From contig CAAGLQ010000065.1 of assembly GCA_900770835.1 (NCBI GenBank), positions 1-6,045 on the forward strand: DNA of 6,045 bases, given 5' to 3'. The stretch's first letter is position 1, and the number at the start of each line of letters is the position of its first letter. The stretch comes from an uncultured Parabacteroides sp. (GTDB taxonomy: Bacteria; Bacteroidota; Bacteroidia; Bacteroidales; Tannerellaceae). Made by a program: the position numbers and the translations under genes. The notes under the pieces were generated by a model, which made no database searches, was not told where the DNA came from, and worked only from the letters and a program-made list of their open reading frames with translations. This document shows positions 1 through 6,045 of this stretch, in pieces.

Positions 1-235
1 AGTCGATTACGGTGTAACCAGACTGCTGAAGCATACGAGTGACATAAGCCACATCCAGATCCCCGTTTATTTTACCCCAAGAGGGATCTTTTTGCTGGCC
101 AATTCCTATGACTAACGCTCGATGCGTCGCATACACCTCGGAGCCAGGAACACAGAACCCGCCCACCCAAAACAGAAGTAGCAGGAGATATCGAAATAGG
201 TTAGAAGTATAATATGAATAAATCATAAGGCGCAT
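1..235 (-). CDS. Secreted caspase-family (C14-like) peptidase, N-terminal part only
   Basis: Partial gene: 78 complete codons are visible before the frame runs off the left edge, with no internal stop. Residues 1-36 form a Sec signal peptide: a basic and tyrosine-rich start, a leucine-rich core (about 17-27), and a likely cleavage site after VYA at 36. The mature part begins with THRALVIGIGQQKD, then SWGKINGDLDV and VTRMLQQSGYTVI. This matches the opening of caspase-fold domains: first beta strand with an ALxIGI motif, a loop ending in G-x-x-D, then a helix ending in a gly-aromatic turn before strand 2. The catalytic His and Cys would lie downstream, outside the window, so activity cannot be judged. 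The start is set by an in-frame TGA 12 bases upstream of the ATG at 235; a second in-frame ATG lies at 226. No acceptable lipobox is seen (Phe precedes Cys28), so a soluble periplasmic or exported protein is inferred. The family call is fairly secure; substrate and role are unknown. Confidence 0.78.
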   Translation of the reverse strand, partial: MRLMIYSYYTSNLFRYLLLLLFWVGGFCVPGSEVYATHRALVIGIGQQKDPSWGKINGDLDVAYVTRMLQQSGYTVID

Positions 236-240
236 TATTA

Positions 241-279
241 TCAATCAGCGCAAATATAACTCATATTTCAATACCTCCT
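241..279 (-). promoter_or_regulatory. Shine-Dalgarno motif with 7-codon leader frame ahead of the caspase gene
   Basis: AGGAGG (279-274) is followed after 9 bases by an ATG (264-262) opening a frame that reads MSYICAD and stops at TGA (243-241). The caspase ATG begins 5 bases after that stop. This layout would suit translational coupling, where ribosomes loaded by the strong site re-initiate at the caspase start. It can only work if transcription begins upstream of 279, for example by read-through from the 872-aa gene. It is therefore an alternative to the promoter reading of the same bases. The mini-frame is too short to support by coding statistics. Confidence 0.25.
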
Positions 280-282
280 AAA
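251..282 (-). promoter_or_regulatory. Possible Bacteroidetes-type promoter for the caspase gene
   Basis: On the minus strand, TATATTTG (258 down to 251) is an exact match to the Bacteroidetes -7 consensus TAnnTTTG. It is preceded after 20 bases by TTTA (282-279), a 3 of 4 match to the -33 element TTTG. It sits in the gap between the end of the 872-aa gene and the caspase ATG at 235, so it could give the caspase gene its own transcript with a very short leader. The -33 match is imperfect, and short AT-rich motifs occur by chance. The element also overlaps the ribosome-site and mini-frame reading of the same bases. Confidence 0.4.
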
Positions 283-329
283 GCGAATACGCCAAAAAAG
301 CGCATGTCAGAACAAATTAACGAGTGTGC

Positions 330-357
330 ACTTCGGCCAGCAGACGCCAGCCGAAGT
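330..357 (-). terminator. Strong hairpin just after the 872-aa gene
   Basis: ACTTCGGC and GCCGAAGT form a perfect 8-bp stem. It can be extended inward by two G-T wobbles and two G-C pairs, leaving a four-base GTCT loop. The stem begins 7 bases after the TGA stop of the 872-aa gene. On the minus strand it is followed by GCACACTCG and only then by a U-rich stretch (TTAATTTGTT), so it lacks the immediate U-run of a classical intrinsic terminator. It may be a weak terminator or a 3'-end stabilising structure. It marks the probable end of the 872-aa transcript. Confidence 0.45.
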
Positions 358-364
358 CAAGGCC

Positions 365-2983
365 TCAAAAAGCGACCTGACTGAACGCATTCCACTGATC
401 AACCGTCCAAGAAGAGAGGCAAACCTCGTTATTACAGCGGCTAACCATCTCAACAAAGTCTCGCCCTCTCAACCCCTCTCTCAACGCAGTCGGCCACTCG
501 TAATCCGGCAGAGAAGTCTTGAAGGAGCAACCCTCCTTCAAGCAAGCCTCAGCCTCCCTATACTGAATCTCCGCACCGAGCGTGTCATCACCCTGATTTG
601 ACTGAAGGCTATACAAGCGAAGTACCTGTAAGAGCATATACTTAGCCACCGGATCATCAATCAATCTCAGATATTCGTTCAGCAAGAACATCGGCACAGT
701 GAGACGATTCCACCTGCAGAGGGAATGCCCTTTAGCCTGTAATGCAGCCAAGTTACGATCCGAGATAGCACGCAACTGTTTCCGAAGCAGGGACACCGCA
801 TCTAGCTTCTGATCCGTCCATCGATCCACCGTCGCTGTCGGGAAGCCATCCTTACGGCATTCCGGATTCAACTGGATCGCATAGGTGCGACCGATGATAG
901 CGATCATAGGAGATTTTGCCATGGCGACCACACCCGATTCCGTCACAAATATCGACCATCCTGTCAAGCGGTTATTACCTATGCATACGGCTAATGCGGA
1001 CGCGTCCACCTCGCCTGCAAGACGGCAGGAGTAATCCGCGATCTCTTTCGAGACATTGAATGAGAGATGCCCATAGGGATCAGTCATGGTTCTCGCATGG
1101 AGCAGGAATGATTCCTTATCGAATATCTCGGCCAGATTCGTGAGATAGGCCCCCTTGATATAGCCGCCATTGCGGATACCACCTGTCACTCGATATTCCG
1201 TTGATGCGACCAAACCCAGAGCCACCTTTTCGTTACTATTACAAGCGAACGTACGAACAAGCACCTCAGTCCCAAATGGGATCGATCTCGTTGGACGCTT
1301 TGGCAAGGTGCGTAACACTTTTGTCCAATAGTCTCTCCACTCCTTGAAGGAGCCCTCTTCTCCCTTCGGCAGGGAACCTGTTAGGTCAGCTATGCCCAAC
1401 GCGGTACCCGGTATCATCCGATAGCTCATCCGCTTATCCAGGTCCATAACGGGACAGGACGTAGGCAAATTCCCAATCATCAAGGCGTTGTCATGATAGG
1501 CGATAAACACTTTATGATCGGTGAAATGCACCTCGTCCGCAGTCGGTTGAGCATTATGAATCAGTGAATGAGCCAAATAATTCGGGAATTTGTCCACCAT
1601 CTTAACCGATGCAAAATCAATGACTGACGGCGATTTGCCGGATGCCAGCAACCGGACCGTATGATTGATTAACTCCAGCGCCATACGCTTATCAAGCTTG
1701 CGGCATAGCAACCGAACCATCTCCGCATACAGCTGCCGCACATCCACCGGAAAATACGTTTTGGTCGCATGCTGCTTAATCACGTCATTAATCAATACAC
1801 AATATCCAAAAAGCATGGTATCGATTACCCGGTTATCCAAGATCTCATCCTGCATATGTCTCGAGCACCAAAACTGGTAGCTTCGGTATAGCCCGAGATA
1901 GAGAAAGTCACTGTAGCCCGCCCCGCAGACACCACGATACTTGCGATTCAATCGGATCAAGTGCAATACATTACTGCTGTTCCGTATTCCGAAGTTCCGA
2001 TCCATGCTCAGGATTTGGCCAACTACCGAGGTGCGGAACACATTTTCCGCCTTATCCAACTCCGTAAAATCCTGTAAATACTCCGTCAGGAAATAATCCG
2101 CCTCACCCGCAGCACATAACTCGGCTGCCTTCACAATAGCCTTCGCCTTGCTCCGAAGTTTCGAGTAGGTCTTAAAGATAGTATTCGCATACGCTGTCGT
2201 ACAGGTTGTCAGTAAGAAGTCATTTGCATCTGCTAAAACAAACTCTAAAAGATCCAGTAGCAATTTCCAGGCTGGATACAAATCAAACCGATCATTTGAC
2301 ACTTGGGACAGCTGTAGCGAGAGAAAGTCAATAAATTTCAGCAACCAATGCGGATTGTTCCATTTCTCTAACAGACGAGCCTTATCCAATTGCTGTCTAG
2401 ACCAGACCGTCAGCTCACCCAAACTACGCTCGGCATTCAGATAATAGCGGTTATAGGCCTCTCTATCGTAACCAAGCCTTGCAAAGAGCGCCTCCGGTTG
2501 GACAGCCTCACTCTGGGGAAAACAGGCCAACAGATCCGCATACCAATAATGCTCACACGTCTCCTGCTTGAGCACCCGACATGAGATCATCTGTCCCTCT
2601 CTTAAGGAAAGGTCATGCTTTGTATTGAATTGGAAATTATATCCCGCTCGCATGACGACGAAGCGACACTTGCCACTCTCCGCTGGAGGAAGCACCTCCA
2701 CCACCTTGAAGTCATACGGTCTGTCTTCCGGGAAGAGCAGATCCAAGGTATATTTCCAGTCCTGTCTCCACCCCGATCGACGAGCACCATCTTTGCAGAG
2801 ACGGCAATACACCCGAACTGGAGGGGTTGACAATGCGTACTCTTTCAACTTGGGCGTTTCGTAAACCGGGCTATTGGGCTGATCGACTGCCTGGATGAGA
2901 TACGTATTCGGATCACCTTTCTTCGTCCCTAACGTTCTAAACGCATACACCTGATTTTTCTGAACTGTCGTTTCCATATTCAT
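365..2983 (-). CDS. 872-aa cytoplasmic protein of unknown function with an S1/OB-like stretch
   Basis: I do not recognise this protein. It has no signal peptide or membrane segment, and it has 22 cysteines, including a C60-x-x-C63 pair, which suggests a cytoplasmic location. By eye there are three zones. The first (about 10-155) is strand-rich and looks like two small beta-barrel-like units. The second (about 160-470) is helix-rich, with leucine- and aromatic-rich helices such as around 210-260 and 385-450. The third (about 485-700) is strand-rich again. Residues 600-650 resemble an S1-type OB domain in motif order: a GxxKGAYL-like strand, then a G/F-rich turn, then an alternating strand, then DPYGHLSFNVSKEI where S1 domains have a D-x-x-G-x-L-x-S-x-K pattern. 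The tail (720-872) is helical. This suggests nucleic-acid or protein binding but does not prove it. The start is the ATG at 2983, because an in-frame TAA lies 9 bases upstream; a second ATG follows at codon 3. No Shine-Dalgarno motif is present. It lies between a cell-wall synthase pair and a caspase gene. Confidence 0.85.
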   Translation of the reverse strand: MNMETTVQKNQVYAFRTLGTKKGDPNTYLIQAVDQPNSPVYETPKLKEYALSTPPVRVYCRLCKDGARRSGWRQDWKYTLDLLFPEDRPYDFKVVEVLPPAESGKCRFVVMRAGYNFQFNTKHDLSLREGQMISCRVLKQETCEHYWYADLLACFPQSEAVQPEALFARLGYDREAYNRYYLNAERSLGELTVWSRQQLDKARLLEKWNNPHWLLKFIDFLSLQLSQVSNDRFDLYPAWKLLLDLLEFVLADANDFLLTTCTTAYANTIFKTYSKLRSKAKAIVKAAELCAAGEADYFLTEYLQDFTELDKAENVFRTSVVGQILSMDRNFGIRNSSNVLHLIRLNRKYRGVCGAGYSDFLYLGLYRSYQFWCSRHMQDEILDNRVIDTMLFGYCVLINDVIKQHATKTYFPVDVRQLYAEMVRLLCRKLDKRMALELINHTVRLLASGKSPSVIDFASVKMVDKFPNYLAHSLIHNAQPTADEVHFTDHKVFIAYHDNALMIGNLPTSCPVMDLDKRMSYRMIPGTALGIADLTGSLPKGEEGSFKEWRDYWTKVLRTLPKRPTRSIPFGTEVLVRTFACNSNEKVALGLVASTEYRVTGGIRNGGYIKGAYLTNLAEIFDKESFLLHARTMTDPYGHLSFNVSKEIADYSCRLAGEVDASALAVCIGNNRLTGWSIFVTESGVVAMAKSPMIAIIGRTYAIQLNPECRKDGFPTATVDRWTDQKLDAVSLLRKQLRAISDRNLAALQAKGHSLCRWNRLTVPMFLLNEYLRLIDDPVAKYMLLQVLRLYSLQSNQGDDTLGAEIQYREAEACLKEGCSFKTSLPDYEWPTALREGLRGRDFVEMVSRCNNEVCLSSWTVDQWNAFSQVAF

Positions 2984-3008
2984 GCTATTTTAAAGATTAA
3001 TAATTCGT

Positions 3009-3040
3009 AGAAGAAAGGCCCCCAGAACTGGAGGCCCCTC
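3009..3040 (-). terminator. Intrinsic-terminator-like hairpin between the 153-aa and 872-aa genes
   Basis: GGCCTCCAG (3036-3028) pairs with CTGGGGGCC (3025-3017) over nine positions with one G-T wobble. The outermost reading leaves two loop bases, so in practice a four-base GTTC loop with eight pairs is likely. Flanking bases can extend the stem through G-T, G-T, A-T and G-C pairs. It is followed on the minus strand by the T-rich TTTCTTCT (3016-3009). It lies in the 186-base gap between the two genes, only about 25 bases before the 872-aa start. It should stop or attenuate transcription coming from the synthase operon. The rest of this gap (3041-3169) shows no convincing promoter; it holds an AAGGAGG motif without a start codon and a short inverted repeat. 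Confidence 0.6.
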
Positions 3041-3169
3041 ACTCTATATGAATCCACTGCGTGAAAAATCCCTTCCTTTCGACAGAAAATTCCGATCAAA
3101 TTCTGTTAAAAACTACAACCTCCTTTCTTTCAGATAAATAAAACCTAAATAACAAGTACAATTCTCTCC

Positions 3170-3631
3170 CTATTGTCCTTGGACCTTTCGTAACAACTCA
3201 TTCAGCACCATCACTGGAGTCGAAAGATAGCTTACCCCCTCTTCCGTAATGACTGGCAAGGTAAGTTGTGTCCGCTCACCCGTGTCCAGAAGTAATCCAG
3301 CCTCAACGTAAGCGTTGCGTTCGAGATCATACCCCTCTCCCATCTGGTTCATGAGGATGTTCGCGCTGCGGCTCCAGCTCACGAGCCAATGCGTCGATCC
3401 CGGCTCTATCTGTAGCGAGGGATAGCGTTTGCCATAGCAGCTTTCCAGATAGTACCGTAAGGTGTCCGCTCGAACCGGCAGTGACAATTGGTCCACCGCA
3501 ATCACCTGTTCCCTCTTAATGTCCCCTACGGGTTGCAGACTCTGTTCGGGGCGAATCTGCAGGATGGCAGGCGTTAACAGCACTATCGCAGTCACGCCCA
3601 TCGTCAAACCCCATGTGATCCACTTATTCAT
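3170..3631 (-). CDS. Small membrane-anchored periplasmic protein (153 aa), unknown function
   Basis: I do not recognise this family. One hydrophobic segment (about residues 5-25, WITWGLTMGVTAIVLLTPAI) follows a short start with a single lysine. This is either a single membrane anchor or an uncleaved signal, with the remaining 125 or so residues outside the inner membrane. The outer part is mixed alpha/beta by eye. It contains one Cys (65) and ends in a probable helix (VMVLNELLRKVQGQ). The gene starts 27 bases after the stop of the SEDS-PBP-like gene and has no Shine-Dalgarno motif, only A-rich sequence (AAAACAATGAACT). The spacing and orientation imply co-transcription with the synthase. An accessory or regulatory role for that enzyme at the membrane is inferred from position only. 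The start at 3631 is the first ATG of this frame; an ATG 8 bases upstream belongs to another frame and stops after four codons. Confidence 0.8.
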   Translation of the reverse strand: MNKWITWGLTMGVTAIVLLTPAILQIRPEQSLQPVGDIKREQVIAVDQLSLPVRADTLRYYLESCYGKRYPSLQIEPGSTHWLVSWSRSANILMNQMGEGYDLERNAYVEAGLLLDTGERTQLTLPVITEEGVSYLSTPVMVLNELLRKVQGQ

Positions 3632-3658
3632 AGTTCATTGTTTTAATCGTTTAACTGA

Positions 3659-6045
3659 TCACTTACTCATCATATCAGCCTTTAGACTGGGACTCTCCAC
3701 CACACAGCGGACGATCTCACGCAATGCGGAAGTATCGGTCGCCTTCTCAACTCTCACATAGATCACCCAGAATCGATACTCATCAGACGACTTCACTGTC
3801 AAGACATCCTTATCCGTAACCACGCAGCAAATCATGCGATCGTTCGCCTGACCTTTGAACCCATGATCCACCTCGGACTCAATGTATGCGCCTATCGTAC
3901 CCGTCTTTACGTAATAGTAGTACCCCTTTGGCAGCAGCTCCTTCATCCATCTTGCCGTTCCTTCGGTCGCCGCAAGGCGCATACCTTTGAAAACCGACTG
4001 TTGCATCCGAATGAAGGCACCATCCAGCTTACCATCCGGTCCCTGCCAATGTTCGGCGGGTCTCGTCGTCGTGGGAATCACCGTCGCTGCGTAGTCCGGA
4101 TGCATAGTGAAAAGCTTTCCATAGTTCTCCGCCATTTTGATCGGTGTCACATGCCACGGGAAACTACCAAGCATGAGCTGCCGTAACCGCACCGCCGGCT
4201 CCAGATCCTGTATCTGTTCATTCAGCAGGTAAGATGCACTCGGCCAGACCCAAGGATAGTACTGAGAAGATACACCCTTTAGAAACATACTATCTCGCTC
4301 CACATAAGAGTGATAGGCTGGGATCGCAAAATTCTTGTAAATTCCTCTGCTTAGGATCGAATTTGAAGACCATTCCGGCAAAGCCTTCAAAGAGAACAGC
4401 CCATTTCCTATTGTAAACTGCGGAAAGTCGTTAGGCTCAGCTTTCGCAAAGCGATCACCCAGGCGATCCGGCAATTCAGCTTGGCTACCTAAGCTTAACA
4501 CCATGCCATGATAGAGATTGGAAGAATGCGCCAAAAAGAATTGATTATTCACCCATGAGCCATCGCCCACTTCGTCTCCTGCCAATACATAGAGATCTCT
4601 GTATGAATGGTCCCCATACTGTTGAACTGCAATCAACCGATTCATCCATTTTATGGGTGCATCGTTGCCATAACGACTGGGAGAAACCAGCTTCAACGAT
4701 TCCCATGGAAAGTGAGGCGCTTCGCTAATTATAGCGGCGTACGTAATAGGTTTAAGACTACTCCCCGGCCCAGGGGACATCGGCATCAAGTTCATATTAC
4801 TGAAAAGCAGCCGTTCCTGTTCGGCGTTGGGGTTCAGATAACTGTGCCGTTTCGCCTCCTCTACCATCACCCTATCGTTCGGATTGAGGACCATACTCGA
4901 CGCCTTGTAATCTGTCATCAGCTTGACTTGACCAAATTGATCCAAAACGACCACAGAGCAGCGGGTATTTAATCTCTTTAGGAGAGCATCTACCCTTCGG
5001 GTCAAGCCCACGTCCAAGGTAAGAGAAAACGGCTCATCGCTCGGACGTACATAGGTCTCCGCCAGCATATCGCTTAGATTTTTGAACCAGATATGATCAT
5101 TCAAATAATAGAACCGAGAGCGTCCATTGATATTCAGATGTTTCACCAAAAGGTTCGCCGGTGCCTTCGAGTCATACCGAAAAACCTTCTCCTCCGAGCC
5201 GTTTACCTCATAGGTAAGCAACTCCCCTTTCCGCATAACCAGGTGCGGATAGGGCACAAGGTATGCACCATCCGGGCTCTCCAATCGACGGTAAGCCTTC
5301 TTGGACGGTCGAAAATCCACCAGCGCTACATCGTCGTTTGACCAGCCAGACGGTAATTCCATCCAATCAAAGTCCTTATCCTGATGTAGCTGAATCGCCT
5401 GACGCTCCTCTACACCTGTTCCATAGATATTGGATTGAAACTTTCCTCCTTCGTATTGGGGATCTGCACAATAGAAGAAGCCCTTATTGACGCACAATCG
5501 ATAACCGCCACTGTTCTTATTCCGTAAATGGATGATATTCGTTTGATTATTCCTCAACTGGAGCTTTTGGCGAAAGCTCCGATACAAGGAGGCTGTAAAT
5601 TTCGATATCCGTCCCCTATCGAACAGATCATTGACATAATCGGCCAGATGGACCTCCTCGTCCAAGCGGGCCATCAAGAGACTCACATCTTGGTTCGGCT
5701 GGATGGTTTCGGAGGGCACCTTAGCCTCCCCTAACTTACTATTGATCCATTCGAGCTCCTGTTCGGTGCGTTCAATAGTCTCATAGAGGTTATAGCTCGC
5801 ATCTTCTCGCTCAACCGTAGTCTTACCTGAGAACCAATAAACCACTCCGCCAATCGCTACGATCCAAAAAAGATAGCTCAGGCAGGTGGTGAAAAGCACC
5901 TTATTCCGTTCACCCTCCTTTTCAGTCAGGAGAATGGGCAGAGCCATCAAACTACTGAAACAAAGCGACATAACTTTAGACGTCTGTGCGATAAATGGAA
6001 GATCCTCCCCAAAGAAGATTAGTCTGTTTGTACAGGATAGATAGA
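3659..6045 (-). CDS. SEDS-PBP fusion, C-terminal part: end of SEDS domain plus complete penicillin-binding transpeptidase
   Basis: Partial at its 5' end: 794 residues are visible, and the frame is open to the window edge, so the ATG at 5971 is probably internal. Numbering starts at the first complete codon. Residues 5-17 (TNRLIFFGEDLPF) align with the last signature of SEDS polymerases (T-N-x-x-x-F/T-G-x-x-LPF). A hydrophobic helix follows (about 21-39), then a charged loop (EKEGERNK), then a second membrane helix (48-73), then a periplasmic pedestal-like region to about 340. The transpeptidase domain then runs to the end, opening with LTLDVGLTRRVDALL and VVVLDQFGQVKLM. Its catalytic motifs are all present: PGSSLKP with nucleophile Ser428 and Lys431, SSN at 507-509, and KTGT at 713-716. 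HVTPIKMAENYGKL and FKGMRLAATEGTA are further family hallmarks. The enzyme would cross-link peptidoglycan in the periplasm and, with an active SEDS half, also polymerise glycan strands. The SEDS part rests on a short stretch; the transpeptidase call is firm. Confidence 0.88.
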   Translation of the reverse strand, partial: YLSCTNRLIFFGEDLPFIAQTSKVMSLCFSSLMALPILLTEKEGERNKVLFTTCLSYLFWIVAIGGVVYWFSGKTTVEREDASYNLYETIERTEQELEWINSKLGEAKVPSETIQPNQDVSLLMARLDEEVHLADYVNDLFDRGRISKFTASLYRSFRQKLQLRNNQTNIIHLRNKNSGGYRLCVNKGFFYCADPQYEGGKFQSNIYGTGVEERQAIQLHQDKDFDWMELPSGWSNDDVALVDFRPSKKAYRRLESPDGAYLVPYPHLVMRKGELLTYEVNGSEEKVFRYDSKAPANLLVKHLNINGRSRFYYLNDHIWFKNLSDMLAETYVRPSDEPFSLTLDVGLTRRVDALLKRLNTRCSVVVLDQFGQVKLMTDYKASSMVLNPNDRVMVEEAKRHSYLNPNAEQERLLFSNMNLMPMSPGPGSSLKPITYAAIISEAPHFPWESLKLVSPSRYGNDAPIKWMNRLIAVQQYGDHSYRDLYVLAGDEVGDGSWVNNQFFLAHSSNLYHGMVLSLGSQAELPDRLGDRFAKAEPNDFPQFTIGNGLFSLKALPEWSSNSILSRGIYKNFAIPAYHSYVERDSMFLKGVSSQYYPWVWPSASYLLNEQIQDLEPAVRLRQLMLGSFPWHVTPIKMAENYGKLFTMHPDYAATVIPTTTRPAEHWQGPDGKLDGAFIRMQQSVFKGMRLAATEGTARWMKELLPKGYYYYVKTGTIGAYIESEVDHGFKGQANDRMICCVVTDKDVLTVKSSDEYRFWVIYVRVEKATDTSALREIVRCVVESPSLKADMMSK

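Noticed and set aside
148..165. Lipoprotein signal (VGGFC) in the caspase N-terminus
   Set aside because: Phe directly before Cys28 does not fit a lipobox; a cleavable signal peptide ending VYA fits better.
326..601. Plus-strand open frame of 91 codons, and other plus-strand frames of 60-121 codons across the window
   Set aside because: They lie antisense to well-supported minus-strand genes and lack recognisable domains or start signals. The 91-codon one also begins inside the hairpin region.
2602..2790. Minus-strand frame of 62 codons within the 872-aa gene
   Set aside because: Out-of-frame shadow on the same strand, with no domain or ribosome site.
2982..3059. Short minus-strand frame of about 25 codons from GTG, ending in a TGA that overlaps the 872-aa ATG
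   Set aside because: It runs straight through the terminator-like hairpin, has no ribosome site at a suitable distance, and has a composition expected of non-coding sequence.
3082..3106. Inverted repeat ACAGAA...TTCTGT with 13-base loop
   Set aside because: A six-pair stem of this kind is expected by chance, and no promoter next to it is convincing enough to call an operator.
3119..3125. AAGGAGG on the minus strand in the gap after the 153-aa gene
   Set aside because: The only nearby start-like codon is a TTG followed at once by TAG, so it serves no visible frame.
3140..3147. TAGGTTTT on the minus strand as a -7 promoter element for the 872-aa gene
   Set aside because: It matches TAnnTTTG at all but the last base, but no -33 element lies at the required spacing.
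3659..5971. ATG at 5971 as the true start of the transpeptidase gene
   Set aside because: The frame is open upstream to the window edge and encodes a SEDS-like signature; the bases before this ATG (CTAAAGTT) show no special start context.

Overview
The window carries four genes, all on the minus strand, and no convincing gene on the plus strand. In transcription order (right to left) they are: the 3' part of a large cell-wall synthase gene (3659-6045, entering from beyond the right edge), a small membrane-anchored protein (3170-3631), a large cytoplasmic protein of unknown function (365-2983), and the first 78 codons of a secreted caspase-fold peptidase (1-235, running off the left edge). Every long plus-strand reading frame lies antisense to one of these genes.

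The organism is most likely a member of the Bacteroidetes, probably Bacteroidales. The visible starts of the 153-aa and 872-aa genes follow A/T-rich sequence without a Shine-Dalgarno motif. A TAnnTTTG-type -7 element lies ahead of the caspase gene. The caspase N-terminus is of the kind I associate with Bacteroidetes. Base composition looks intermediate, near half G+C by eye. A Porphyromonas-like source is possible but not shown.

The clearest functional content is at the right end. It has a complete penicillin-binding transpeptidase domain with PGSSLKP, SSN and KTGT motifs. The reading frame stays open upstream of the first visible ATG to the window edge. That upstream stretch resembles the last signature of SEDS glycosyltransferases (FtsW/RodA), so the protein is best read as a SEDS-PBP fusion whose SEDS part is mostly outside the window. 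The 153-aa gene starts 27 bases after it and is probably co-transcribed. A terminator-like hairpin then separates this pair from the 872-aa gene, and a second hairpin plus a promoter-like sequence separate the 872-aa gene from the caspase gene.

Taken together, the window shows a polymerase-transpeptidase of the cell wall, a small periplasm-facing membrane protein, a cysteine-rich cytoplasmic protein with at least one S1/OB-like stretch, and an exported caspase homologue, all in one orientation. Whether these form one functional system is an inference from their order only. The combination is the most interesting aspect of the window.
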